Below are positions 12,051 to 25,412 of a stretch of 64,000 nt of DNA, piece by piece. The DNA is taken from contig OX030964.1 in assembly GCA_943735955.1 (NCBI GenBank), positions 2,581,961 to 2,645,960 on the forward strand. Reading direction: 5' to 3'. The translations under genes and the position numbers were made by a program. This DNA comes from Piscicola geometra. Lineage: Eukaryota; Annelida; Clitellata; Hirudinida; Piscicolidae. The stretch's first letter is position 1, and each line of letters begins with the position of its first letter. A model generated the notes under the pieces. That model was not told where the DNA came from. It saw only the letters and a list, made by a program, of their open reading frames with translations, and made no database searches.

Positions 12051-12948
12051 TTATAAATATATTTTATAATTAAATATTTCATCAGGATTTCAATGAATCT
12101 CATCTGAAATTACTTCCTTCAAGAACTGCCAGCAAATGTTGGAGCGATAGTGAGAGGGGTGGTTGGTGGCTTGCTGTTTCTCCTCCTACTCATCCTTCTT
12201 TTACTTCTATTTCTACGTATAAGTCGCAGGTTCAATTAGTTATTACTTTTATTTCTTTTCTAATTATATTAAGAATTTGTAACTTAATTTTTAAAATATG
12301 TTTTTCAGCTTTGAAATTTGTAAAAAATATTGTTTCTATTTTAAATATAACATTTATAAAAAAACATGTAAAAAAACTTTAGTAAACAAAAAGATGTTCT
12401 ATCAAAGCCGCCAGGAGCCGGTGATTTTGATAATTTTTTGAATAATAATTAACGACTTTAATTAATTTTTTCTAATTTTAATAACGTGGTTATGAACAAA
12501 AATGAAATGCTTTTGTACGACATATTGAAGCCCTGGAACTCAACTTATTTTCACATTTTCAGTCACTTCGAACGAACGTGCTACTAGCAGTAAAGGACTC
12601 ACCAGCAGAATTACCAGCCTGAATCTCATCAACAAAGTCAAGACCAACAAAAATGCAAAAGTTGTAAAAGACAGTAGTTCAACCAGTCTTAACAGCACCG
12701 CAGCCACAGAAACCCCCATGAACACAAGCATTGAAAACGAAATCAGGGATGATGGGGAATACGAAGTATTGGGCACCAAAGTTAAATTGGAGGATGTGGA
12801 AAGTTTCAATCTCAACAACCACCACGCCATTGTCGCCGAGTTCAAAGTGGGTCTTGTTCTTAAATGTGAATTAATATTAGTATGATAAGATTATACATTA
12901 TAACATTCCTCTAGTTTTGTTGCAATCAAATGTAACAAACAAACAATT

Positions 12949-13145
12949 CGGCGAGCGGGTTGGCTTAGATGGTAAGTCGTTAGGCCTCCAACTTTAAGGT
13001 CACCAGTTCAAATCCCTGTACAGCCAACCGTGAGCTATCATATACCTAGTGTATATGATGCGGTGTTTCACGACTTTTGTCGTGTGAGTGGCGCTTCAGT
13101 TGCGTGCCCGGGCGCTATACAAAACTGACATTTATTTTATTTTTT
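12949..13145 (+). mobile_element. tRNA-derived SINE, family 1 (S3)
   Basis: It has a full-length family layout: tRNA-like head, hairpin atcatatac/gtatatgat, second hairpin cacgac-tttt-gtcgtg, GC-rich third segment (tgcgtgcccgggcgc) and an AT-rich 3-prime end after acaaaactgacatt. It sits in the intron after the juxtamembrane exon of copy A and is absent from the same intron of copy B. Confidence 0.92.
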
Positions 13146-13388
13146 TTAATTCGTTTATTTGCAAGCAAATAAATTTAAAAATCGAAGCAAATAAATGCTT
13201 ATATGATTTCTTAGAAAAATAAAAATAATATATGAACTTCTTAATTAAATTCAAAACTTAAAAGAATTGTTAATACTAACAAATTTTTTTATTGATTTAC
13301 AAAAAAAAATTAATAAAAGTGATTGGAAATTATAAGTGGTTTAATTATTTTCTTAAAATTAAGGGTTTGCTGTATATTCTTCTTATTA

Positions 13389-13620
13389 TTATCTGTTCCA
13401 GAGTTGGAGTCCTGCATAGATTAGACTATTTAGATAGAAATTGGTTCTTGGTGTTTGTAAGTAGTAGTCAGACTTAATTCTCAATGTTCGTGTGCAGTTG
13501 GATGTGAAGGAATGTATTAAATGTGTAAAATAGGAGGATATGTTTTTTAATATAAGTTTATGAAAAAGAATATAGGTTTTAAAGATGTATAACTGATTGA
13601 TTGTTAAAGTTTGAGCTAAT
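13389..13620 (-). mobile_element. 3-prime piece of a minus-strand jockey/CR1-like LINE
   Basis: Translated on the minus strand it gives the C-terminal end of a non-LTR polymerase: TRTLRIKSDYYLQTPRT, then a YAGLQLWN block, as these proteins show before their stop. It is separated from its upstream part (15306-15505) by the plus-strand L2-like insertion. Confidence 0.75.
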
Positions 13621-13624
13621 AAAA

Positions 13625-15312
13625 TATCTAATATTAGATCTTCGTCTAAGAATAGGCATACACCATCTTTTACTAAGTTTACTTCTGAATCATTATCATC
13701 CTTTTCTCCTGTCACATTGGACCATCTTACAAATATAATTAATTCTATGTCTCCCACTTCTTGTTCTCTAGATCTTATTCCTACAACCCTTTTTAAAGAA
13801 CTCTCCTTTTTATTCTATCCTATTGTTCTGGTTTGGTTAACTTATCTTTGTCTACATCTAAATTTCCGTCTGCCCTCAAATCTTCATTTATTATTCCTAC
13901 AATTAAGAAGCCTTCTCTTGATCCTGCATCCTTATCCAGTTATAGACCTGTATCTAACCTTTCCTTTCTTTCAAAGGTCCTTGAAAAAGTTATTTCTCAA
14001 CAATTAATCTTCTATCTAGAAAAAAACTCACTTCTTCCTTCCTCTCAATCTGGTTTCAGAATTGGCCACTCCACTGAAACTGCTTTACTTAAACTCTATA
14101 ATGACCTTATTTTAACTTCTGATTCTAATGCCTCTTCTCTTCTTTTATACCTTGACTTTTCAGCCGCTTTTGAACTGTCGACCATACTCTTTTATTAAAT
14201 CTTTTAGATTCTTTCTTTAATATTTCTGGTTCCTCTCTTTTCTGGCTTAAATCCTACCTTTCTAAGCGAACTTCCTATGTATCAATTGAATCTTCTCGTT
14301 CTTCTTCTGTTTCTTTATCTTATGGTGTTCCACAGGGCTCAATCCTTGGTCCCTTACTTTTTATTCTTTATACCTCGGAACTACCTGATAATATTTCGTC
14401 ATCTTCTTTAAACAGTCAAATTTATGCTGACGACTCCTATATTTATACATCTTTCACTGACTCTTCCCTTGACCTTATTGCTAATAAAATAACTCTCTGT
14501 CTTCAATCTATAATCTCTTGGGCTTCTTCTATGTTTCTCAAACCTAATCCGGACAAGTTTGAACTCATATATTTCAATAAAAAATCAAAGTCTTTACTAT
14601 CTCTTCCTTCTTTAGTTTTGTCTCCCCCCTCTTCACTCTCTCTAATTCCTTCCTCTTCCATTCGTAGCCTTGGTTTTATTTTTAATTCTAACTTGTCTTT
14701 AGCTCCTCAAATTCTATCTGTCTCTAAATCTTGTTACTTCCACATTCGTCGTATTAAACAGCTTCTTCCTTTTCTCGATGATCCTACCTTGCAACTTCTT
14801 GTGTCTTCTCTAGTTCTCTCCAGGATTGATTATTGCAACTCTCTTTACTATGGTCTCCCTGATACTACTTTAGCTCTTCTTAATAAAACCTTTAATTGTG
14901 CTGCTCGTCTTGTTGCTCGTGCTTCTAAGTTTTCTCACATTTCTCCTTATCTTCGTTTGTTACATTGGTTACCTTTGAGATCTAGAGTGACTTTTAAAAT
15001 ATGTTTAAAATTCATAACTCTAATGCTCCAATTTATCTTAAAAATCTAATTAAACAACCCCCTAAATCTGGTCTAAGATCATCTACCTTTAATCGTTCTT
15101 TTCGTTTTCCAGTTAAACACTCTTTTGCTAAATGTTCTTTTTCTTACTGTGGTCCTCTTTTACGGAATTCTTTACCTTCTTCTTTAACTTCAACTAAGTC
15201 ACTCATAATTTTCCGTCGAGGCCTGAAGACGTACTTGTTTGGGACGTGATGGCTGAGCGCTTTTGTTCGCTTAGTAAAGGGTGCTATATAAATTATTAGT
15301 GATTGATTGAAG
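13625..15312 (+). mobile_element. L2-like LINE, 5-prime truncated and frameshifted
   Basis: It encodes most of a reverse transcriptase and C-terminal domain in several frames: [15 protein letters not shown] (about 14060), LDFSAAFE with a frame break near 14170, YGVPQGSILGPLLFILY (about 14325), the YADD box (about 14422), SRIDYCNSLYYGLP (about 14825) and a final RGLKTYLFGT ending at 15249. The 3-prime end has ctatataaattattag and a short attgattga tail. The start and the endonuclease are missing. It lies inside the minus-strand LINE. Confidence 0.9.
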
Positions 15313-15505
15313 ATATGTGGTCATGAGAGTGTAATTTAAACAGGACTTTAAGAAAATTATTTTGTATAACATTTAAAGGATGTAAATGAGTTTTGCAAGC
15401 AAGTCCCCATAAAGGGAGACAATAGGTCAAGTAAGGTAGAATTAAAGTAGAATAGAGTAACTTAATTATATGAGATGGTAAATTGTGTTTAAGTTTATGT
15501 AAAAA
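15306..15505 (-). mobile_element. Middle piece of the minus-strand jockey/CR1-like LINE
   Basis: The minus strand reads LPSHIIKLLYSTLILPYL, then TYCLPLWG and IQNNFLKVL. This is the usual post-polymerase region of non-LTR elements. It joins the pieces at 17107-19400 (upstream) and 13389-13620 (downstream) into one dispersed element. Confidence 0.75.
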
Positions 15506-17106
15506 CTAATATTTTTTGAATGTTTTTTTGATATATACGTTATTATAAAAATAATAAAATTATTAATTTAATGTTAATGTATTATGAAATTTATAAATTA
15601 AAATTAAAAGTTGAATTTTGTAGATGAATGTTGATTTTTATATTTCGAAAAAAAATCTAAACCGCAAATGCTTCAAACTTGAAAATTATTGAAGAAAATA
15701 TAATTTTTAACCTCTCATAGGTTGATTATAAAATTAAAATAAAGATAACATTCGTCGTCAATGTCGTCTTTGAAACAGCACGACAGTTTATGAGTGCTGT
15801 TGTAATTCACTTTAAATAATTTGCTTTATTGTATTTAAAATAATAATAATTATTATTATAACTAATAAAATAATTAGAAGTTTAATTTTATCAAACTATT
15901 TGCGATTAAAATTTATTTCTGTTTTAATAAATGTGGTTTGAATTAATTTATTTATGATTTCTTACTGCACATAAGTATGTCACACTTCTCGCTCATGTTG
16001 CGTTTTCGCAACATTTTGCCCCATTAAAACTTATGAAATAATTGTTTTCAGTTTTGCTTGAGTTGTTATTATAACCATATAATGCAAGTCTAAATGTAAA
16101 AATCGGGTAGCGGCGGTAAATGGGCTAAATAAAAACTACCAATTATAATTGATAAAGAATTTAGTTAGTTTATTAATGATACCAAAGAAAAACTACAAAC
16201 TAAGTTGCATAGTATTCTTAGAGTTACGTCATCATTTTTCAAACTAAGGTAAAAAGTAAAAAAATAAGTTTGATATGAGATCCTAAACAGTCTATGATTT
16301 TTAAAAATATTTAGTTTCAACAAAATTTTGATGTGTTCTCAGTTGCAAAATAATTTTTCGATCAGTTTGTGAAAATCTTTTCACCATTTCATTTACTGAA
16401 AGAAGTGCAGTAGCGGTTTTGGTAGCAGATATTCTCAAACAAGCTTTGCAAACGACGAGCAGAAACAGTCGTCTTAAGATGAATTTTAGTAAGCCGAAAT
16501 TTAGAAAATGCTCTTTCTGCATCTGATGAAGTAACTGGCAGAGTCAGAGCAACATCGAGCATATAGTGCAACTCAGGCTGAAGGCTTGTTGCTCAAAAGA
16601 GTTCTTACAGTTCGATAAATGAAATGAGATCAGACTGATCCGCACGTAAACTTAATGTGTTGATGTGATTTTGAGCTGTCTTTGCACAGTTTCAGCATCC
16701 TTTCCATGAAAGTTGAATAATTCTGAAAGCTCGGGAGTTATTTTGTCTATCTGCGTTATTCTTTATATACTTGCCATAGGTGGAAAAATTTACATATGAA
16801 AAGTGTAAAGATTTAAGAGTGTAGTTAAGTTCTAGTGGTGCTCTATTTTTTTCAGAATTTGTGACATGTTAGTGTTATTTTGGTAGGATCTCTATCTTCT
16901 GTGTTGATATATGAAATGTTTTGTGAGATAAAGACCCGATGGCCATCCAGAGAAAATATCATTGTCCTATGGCATATTGAAAAATTGATTACCTCCCCCA
17001 TCACCAAAAAAACTCATCGATTTTCGAAAAATTGTGAGACCCTTCAAATAGGTCTGGGGGGGGGGCTTGAGCCCCCCCCAGCCCCCCCCTAGTTGCGCCA
17101 CTGGTT
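15506..17106 (-). mobile_element. hAT element, group 1, nested in the minus-strand LINE
   Basis: The right edge (minus-strand 5-prime end) begins cagtggcgcaactag followed by G-rich sequence, a typical hAT-type start. The minus strand carries the hAT dimerisation region around 16389-16571: LDVALTLPVTSSDAERAFSK, then a RLQSLFENI block, in the order seen in hAT transposases. The frame is broken upstream. The insertion splits the LINE between its LGIYITSNLSWNEHI segment and the segment at 15306-15505. The left edge is uncertain by some tens of bases. Related debris occurs downstream of all three receptor copies. Confidence 0.8.
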
Positions 17107-19400
17107 ATATGTTCATTCCAAGAAAGATTACTGGTTATGTAAATACCTAAGAATTTTGTTTAATCGACTCTCTCTATAATATAAGAATCAATTGTAAGTG
17201 TATAATTAATAATGTTTGTTTTTATTTCAGGGCCAAAAAGAATGCTGCATGTTTTAGCATAGTTGATTTTGAGTTGGTTGTCAATTGTCCATTGATGTAA
17301 CAAATTAGGAAAAGTATTTGCTTTTAAAATAGGATTATTAACATTTTTGTCTTGGAACAATACTGTAGTGTCGTCAGCATAAAGGACAAATTTGGCAATT
17401 TCGGAAAGATTCATTAAATCATTAACATAAATGTTAAATAACAAAGGTCCTAAAATAGATCCTTGCGGTACACCAGTGTTAATCTTTAGTGTGTTAGATG
17501 TTACACCATCAATGTATACATATTGGGAACGATTTCCTAAATATTCACAAAACCATTTTTGACATGTTCCACGTATTCCATAATGAAACAATTTATCAAG
17601 CAAGATAGAATGGTTAATGGTATCAAATGCCTTTGAAAAATCAATGAAAATACCTAATGTGTGTAAGCGAGAATCAATACCAGTAGCAACATGATGCACA
17701 ACATCCAAAATGGCTAGTTCCGTAGAACTGCCTTTTGTGAAACCGTATTGGCTAGGCGATAGGATATTTTCGTTTTCTATGAAATTATTAAGTCGATTAA
17801 AAACAATTTTTTCTAAAATGTTTGATATAGAAGATAATCGTGATATGGGTCTATAATTGTTCGAATCATTTTCTAAACCATTTTTATGTATTGGAATAAT
17901 TTTGGATAATTTAAAAAGAGAAGGAAATGAACCTGTTTCAAGAGATACGTTAATCAGATGTGTAAGTGGAATTAATATATTTTGTGAAATTTTCTTTAAA
18001 AGTTTGTTAGAAATTTGGTCATCGCAACAGCTAGATGTATTTGAAAGGGTTTTAATGATAGAGCTTACTTCAATGAAATCTGTTTCTAAGAGAAAAAAAG
18101 AATTTTGTGGACTTTTATTCAGGTATGATTTTGTAATATGATTATTTTTGTTTTCAGAAGAAGCAGCAAACTGACTATTAAAAATAGTTGCGATAGAAGA
18201 TTTGTCCGTAATTATTTCATTGTTAATTTTTAATGTAATATTATTTTGTTTATTGTAGTTATTTAAATGATATTTTATTAAATCCCATGTTTTCTTAATA
18301 TTATATTTATGCTTAATGAATTCTTCTTTATTGTATTTATTTTTAGAAATTCTGCAAAGAGAAGGAAATAAGTTTTTATAAGTTTTAGAAGTAATTATAT
18401 TGAGATCAGTTGGAGAGCTAATACATTTTTAATACAACTTGTTTTTGTGTTTTGAAGAAACTAAAAGAGCTTTTTTCAGCCAAGCTTGTTTACGCAAGCA
18501 AGTATTATGTCTGTTTCTATGTTGACAATGAGTAGTTAGACCACTTTGTATTGTTTCGATGAAGTGTTTTGTGACAAAATCTATGTCGTCAGAAGACAAA
18601 ACCTTGCTCCAATCATTGGATAACAAAAAACTATTTAATTTGAAAATTTTCCTATCTGAAAATACGAAATTATTTTTTGGAGTGAAAGATTTTTGTTTAA
18701 ATTGTAGTTTCGAAAAGGTGCAGATAGGATAGTGGTCGGATAAATCATTTGACAGAACATTAGACTTGTGTAGTTGTAGGTTATTTGTGTATATATTGTT
18801 GATAAGCGTGCTGGAATATGAAGTGACTCTAGTTGGGTGAGTGATGAGTGGGATAAAGTTGAATGATGACATCAAATTGGTAAAATCGTTTGATATATTA
18901 TTACAAACACTATTTAATATATTAATATTGAAATCCCCAAGGATATAAATTAAATTATTTTTTATCGATTTATTTCTTAATGTTTTAGTGAGTGCATCAT
19001 TAAAAAGTAATGGATCTGTATTTGGTGGTCTATAAACAATGATTAAGAGAACATTAGGAGAGTTTCCAGAAATTATTTCAATACATAGCCAATCAAAAAC
19101 TTGAGAGTTTGGACAAAGATCATCTCTTACTACGTAATAAAGTCTGCTAGATATAAAAAAAACCTACACCGACTCCAATACGATTTTCCCAATTTTTACT
19201 TACAAATGTGTAACCAGGGATTGAAATAAGTTGTGATGACGTGTCATCCAACCAGGTTTCTGACACACCAATTACAGAAATTTGTAGATTAATTTCCTTC
19301 AACAAAAAGTTAAGTTCTTCCATTTTGTTATATAAACTTCTTGCATTAATATGCAGCAAAGAAAAATTAAAATCGAAGTTCTGAACATTGTGTGAAAAAA
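17107..19400 (-). mobile_element. 5-prime part of the minus-strand jockey/CR1-like LINE (endonuclease and reverse transcriptase)
   Basis: Minus-strand segments in order: the apurinic endonuclease start (LLHINARSLYNKMEELNFLL, VSETWLDD) at 19147-19380; the endonuclease end (THPTRVTSYSSTLINNIY, LSDHYPI) at 18429-18875; reverse transcriptase at 17160-17708 with DFSKAFDTINHSIL, TGVPQGSILGPLLFNIYVND, the YADD box and KINYAKTCSILFG; then FLGIYITSNLSWNEHI at 17107-17160. There are several frameshifts and stops, so it is dead. It occupies the place where the first two PTP exons of copy A should be. Confidence 0.88.
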
Positions 19401-19612
19401 AACAAATTTTGTTGAAATTTAACGATTTTATCTCCTGTTTTTATTATAGGATAGAATCAAATGTTGAAATTTCAAAGTGCGTAAAAAAATAGAAAGAAAA
19501 ATTCAATATTTTTTTTGTTGATTACACTTATTTGCGAGCCCACTCAGCGGTGCTATTGTAAATGCTCTCAACATTCTGAAACTGAGCTAACAAGTTGCAA
19601 CTAACCTTTCAG
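19401..19612. other. Remnant intron of copy A
   Basis: From about 19555 the sequence matches the copy-B intron before its exon at 39737 (ctcaacatt-tgaaactgag, ending ctaacctttcag). The part before that is AT-rich with no recognised content. Confidence 0.6.
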
Positions 19613-20582
19613 AGCTTCAAGTCCGAAGAGTAACGATTCATAGCTGCACAGGGTTTATATTTTATTGATCCTATTATAAGTATTATTATGGTAAATATTT
19701 ATTTATTTTTATTTTGAATCGCACAGAAAAAAACATTTTTAATTATTTCTCACAACTATTTTGACATGATCAACAGAACATACACACACACACGCATACA
19801 GGCATCAAGAACAAGGAAGATATAGAAGACTTCTGGTGGATGGTGCTGCAAAATGATGTCTGCGTCATCGTCATGCTGACACCATTACTTGAGACAATCA
19901 ATCAATCAATCAATCAAATAGATTTCTTCAAATTCAAGAGCGCTCAAGACAAAGATCGTGAGTGAGGGATTGAGACTGGAGGAGTAATTGATGCTTTCCT
20001 TCTAATAGAATTTTAAAATGTCTAATGAATGGGTTTTTTCTAATAGGTTTTTCCACTTTCCAGCTATTCGGATTTTATTAGTCAGTTACAATAAACTTTT
20101 GAATAAGAGAAAAATCTTGGCAGTTGATGTTTAATTATTTAATAGGTTATTTGAGTACCTTAAAAATGGCTTTAAATACTTCAAATATGAAACCAATCTT
20201 TGGCAGGTCAAATGCCAGCAATATTGGCTCGATGATGGATCTGAAGTACGTATAGGCACCTATATATTAAAACCATTTATGAGGAATTAATAGTAAAAAC
20301 TAAATATATTTACATAAAAAAGAAAAAAGAAATATTTATAATTTTGACGTGTCTTCTCAAAAGACAATCTTACCACCACACACGACCACCATGCCAGGTG
20401 TTTGGAGAAGTGAAGGTAACTCTTGGAGAAGTGACAAGGGGCCTGACTACGAGTTCAGAAGCATCGTCGTCACCGATGTTCTTTCATATTATAAATCTTA
20501 TTTTAGTTTGTTTTAAATTTCAATAAGTGTAATTTCTAAGCGTGTGTTCGAACTTTATTAACAATGATGGTTTGAATATAAC

Positions 20583-20887
<305 letters not shown>

Positions 20888-23789
20888 GCAAACACACAGA
20901 CGAAGACTGGTAAGAGCTGCAGTGTGAGGCAGTTGCATCACCAGCACTGGTCTGAGCATGGAGTGGCATCGAACATTGTAAGCCTTCTGAACATGAGGCA
21001 CAGGATCGCACAGCTGGTTAAGTAGCAAAAGAGAACCGTCTCCGTGCTTGTTCATGGCAGGTTCTTAGTCGTTCACTCTTTTGTTTTCAAAGATTCTTTG
21101 TTCCTTTTTATTTTGTTCAAGTGATAATAAATTATTACTCAGTCTGATGAGATAAAAAAAACATTTATTCGTTTTAGAACTATAATTATAAAAGACAAAT
21201 GAATAATAATAATGATACAAAGATAATAATCTCTGCCAGTGCTGGAGTGGGAAGGACGGGCACCATGGTTGCCATGGACATTCTGCTGGAGGAGGGCAAG
21301 CAGACAGGCTTTGTGGACCCTCCCACGTGTCTGAGGCAGTTGAGAAGACAACGCAACAAGATGGTCGAGACGGAGGTAGGTGGTGGTGCTTTGTAGATGC
21401 CACAGGGAATATTCGTGTGTTGTGATATTTAAATATAAAGGCTAACTTTATGTTAGAAATCTAAAAACGAAAACTTGTAGAAATTGTTTAGGAATTCCAA
21501 TGTTACAAGTATTCCTTCCCAGGATCAGTTCCTCTTTTGCTACCGAGTGTTGGCAGCGTGGACAAAGATGGGAGACACTACGGTGTTCAAGAGAGGCGGT
21601 GGAGAGTTGAAGCACTTCATGAATCAGAGCAAGCTCCACAGCGCCTTGCAGAATCAGATTCAGGTGCTCTCAGAAGAGGCTTGATTGAAAGTGCTTTGAA
21701 GTTTCTTCATAAAATATCTACACAATACTTTAAGCTCAACCGCAAATAAATACTCTGCAGATAAATAATTCAGTTTTAAATTACGTTTAATAACATTATT
21801 TATGAAACGTTTTTTTAAAATAAATATTTCAATAAAATATTTAAACAGTTAATTGAGGAAACCTCTTCACGGACCCAAGACGTTGGAAGTATGGCGTTGA
21901 TGTTTAAGATTCGACACGTTAATTTTGAAAATGTTACATAATGAAATAAATATATTTAATTAAACGTTTCTACTTTTAAAATGTTTATTCATGAATGTAC
22001 AGAAACAAAAACGGAAAAAGAATCTTTCAACTTCGAAAACTATCCGGTAAAGGCAGTTCGACATTCGTTCTCTTTAATTATTACATAAAAAAACATTCCC
22101 AAGCACCTCCACCACCCTCAAAACCACCGCCACAACAGAGCTTCGGCAGAGCAGGGGCATTCAGACTACAGCTCATTGAAGACGTGAGCACAAATTCGTC
22201 CTTGTTGGACGTCATCGTCGAGTGCTGCTTCGTGCTGGTGCTGGGAGAGCGATGCAGGGTGAGCAGTGGCTGAGTTTAACTTGCGAGAATTTAGTTAGAC
22301 GCAGCCGTTTTTATGTGTTATAATCTTTATATACTTTTATTTATTAATTATTATATCGATTTAAGTGTAATTGACAAAAGATATAAAATAATAATAATAA
22401 ATTTTTGATATTTTAAAAATAAGTGATCTTCAAACTTTTCGGCTTACGCGACGTCAATAATACTCGTTATCAGATTTAATTGCATTCTTTTGTAAGGAAG
22501 CGCATGAAACACTAAACATCCAAGCATTGCACCGACAACAGATCGGCTTTGAACGACTGTTGCCCGCTGAGGAACTAAGAATGCCTTACAAGGGAGTGCG
22601 TTTGGTGAGGAAGGATGCTGGCGATGCCTATGCTTTGTTGAGCGAGAGAGAAGAGCAACAAGACGCTCACAGAAACGTTCATTTTTATGTTAGTAGTTAA
22701 TTAATAGTTATTATTTTATTTTATTTGTTGATAAAGGAAGGCACAAAACCTTCAAATTTAACAGTATTTTGAGACCGAAAGATCTAAAGCTATTCAAACG
22801 TTTTATTTTACGATAAGAGCAATAAAAAATGTAAAAAAAAGAAATGTCAATTATTTGCTTTTAAAAATCAGAAAAGTTTGACAAACGATCCAAAAATATA
22901 AAACATACAGACTAACTCTCTGGTCCAGCAGAGAGAAGTTGGGTTGTGTTGTGACAGTTCGGGTTTGGAGACCTGTTACAAACACCTCAGTGGTCTCTTG
23001 AGGAACCCCAATCAGCCCCCAGTGCTCGTCCTCTACTCGTTGGTGCTCTCAAGTTTTAACGAAACATGCTAATTTATAAAAATATCTTTTTTTTTTTATG
23101 CTTAAATATTATGATTTTATAAATATTTAAAAAAACTGATAAATTTAAAATAGAAAAATTAATTATTTACTTATTATGATATATTAGAATATAAAACTGT
23201 TTTAACTTTCAGCGACTTAATATAAAACAATGAACATTATAACACAGAGATGACGAGAGACAAGAGTGTCTGTGGAGTCTGGTGAAGATGCACCTGATGG
23301 AGATGGAAGAGACGCATGGAGAGGTGGATGTGTTGCAGGCAGTCTACCATATCCACAGCCAACAAGCCACGCTTTCCACTCCAGCCTACTCCAACACCAC
23401 TCCTTCCAACCTCCATCTCGACGTTCCTTCTTACAAATCTGCATACACTTTCGCTTCGCAATTGTTGAATGAAAACCTCCCTAGCGGCGAATACGACACC
23501 TTAATGCTAATTCACTGCCAAGCCGATGATTCCCACAAAGAAGATGTAGAGCGCACTTACTACAACCAAACCGTTGAGCACCCATACACAAGTCTTGTGT
23601 CTAGGAACTTCAAAAGCAAAAGCATCCATCCTCCAAAGAGGCAGGCAAGCTGAGCTAGGAAGAGTTGTGCTATGCCAGACGTGGTTGCTGGTTGTGTGAC
23701 TATAAAACACCAATATCATCGCATAAATACTACTTTTAAATATTAAAAAATTCCCTGGGTGGCCATCAGGCCTTTATCTCACGAAAACT

Positions 23790-25075
23790 TTTATATATCA
23801 ACACAGAACATAGAGATTCCACTAAAATAACACTAACATGTCACAAATTCTGGGGAAAATAGAGCAACATTAGACTTTAATTACACTTTTAAATCTCTAC
23901 ACCTATTATATTCGGAATTCTGAGAACTTCATGGAAAGGATGCTGAAACTGTGCAAAGACAGCTCAAATTCACATCAACAATTTTACGTGCAGATCATTC
24001 TCACACCAATACATGTTTCAAACTGAAAGAACTCTTTTGTGCCACAATCCTTCAGCCGACTAGCATTATATGTTCGATGATGCTCTGACTCTGCCAGTTA
24101 CTTCATAAGATGCAGAAAGAGCAATTTATAATCTTCGGCTTATAATAATTCATTTTAGGTCAATTGCATCTGCTTGTCGTTTGCTAAGCTTGTTTGGGAA
24201 TATCTGCTACCAAAACAGCTAATGCACTTCTTACAGTAAATGAAATGGTGAAAAGATTTCAACAAACTCATTGAAAAATTATTTTGTAACTGAGAACACA
24301 TCAAAATTTAGTTGAAACTAAATATTTTTTAAAATCATAGACTGTTTAGGATCTCATATCAAACTTATTAAAAAATTTTCCCTTAGTTTGAAAAATGATG
24401 ACGTAACTCTAAGAATACTATGGAACTTAGTTTGTAGTTTTTCTTTTTAATCCTTAATAAACTATCTTAATTTCTTTGTTAATTATAATTCGTAGTTTTT
24501 ATTTAGCGAATTTATCGCCGCTACCCGAAAAAAAAATTTACCATGAATTTCACATTTAGACTTGCAATATATGGTTATAATAATAAACCAAGCAAAATTG
24601 AAAACAATTATTTAATAAGTTTTAATGGGGCAAAATGGTGCGAAAACGCAACGTGAGCGGGAAGTGTGATATAATTCTGTGCAGTAAGAAATCATAAATA
24701 AATTGATTCAAACGACATTTATTAAAATCATAAATAAATTTCAATTTCAAATAGTTCGATAAAATTATTCCTTCTTATTATTTTATTAGTTATAATTATA
24801 ATAATTGTTATTTTAATTACAACGAAGCAAATTATTTAACGTGAATTTCAACAACACTCATAAACTGTCGTGCTGTTTAAAAGACGACACTGACAATGAA
24901 TTTATCTTTATTATAACTTTATAATCAATCTATGAGAGGTTAAAAAATTATATTTTCTCAATAAAAGTGTGAATCATTTGCGGTTTAGAATTTTTTTCGA
25001 AATATAAAAATCAACATCCATTTACAAAATTCAACTTTTAATTTTAAATTTATAAATTTCATAATACAAGTTATA
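23790..25075 (+). mobile_element. hAT group 1 remnant downstream of copy A
   Basis: It is collinear with the reverse complement of the nested hAT at 15506-17106, from the segment tctttatctcacgaaa through ctgactctgccagttac to the tracts rich in tataaataaattgattcaa. Reading frames are broken throughout. Equivalent remnants follow copies B and C, so the insertion is older than the duplication. Confidence 0.75.
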
Positions 25076-25079
25076 AACA

Positions 25080-25412
25080 AATATACATTGGAAATTTTTT
25101 TTTTGCCTCAGTGTATGTTTAGATAACATAAAATATCCTCTCTGCCTGTCCTCCGACCCTCTCCCCACAGCTCGTTTACTCCAATTTTCAAAAAAACCCC
25201 TTTGAATCTCTGACTGACTGGCAAACTCTTCTGCTAGCCTTTTTAAATCCGACTGTCAAATATATCCTGATGTGCATGACAAACGGCTAGTGAATTTAAA
25301 CGAGGCTGTGTCATATTTGAACGCAACCAAGTCTTAAGACGCCGCAAAGCACTAAAAGATCTTTCTGCAGTACATGACGTTGCTGGACACCCAAGCATCA
25401 ACCTACCGCCGC
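25080..25412 (-). mobile_element. hAT transposase C-terminal fragment, a different group
   Basis: The minus strand gives a good hAT dimerisation motif: CTAERSFSALRRLKTWLRSN followed by RLNSLAVCHAHQ. It is more conserved than the group 1 copies and interrupts the group 1 remnant here. Copies B and C lack it. Confidence 0.8.
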
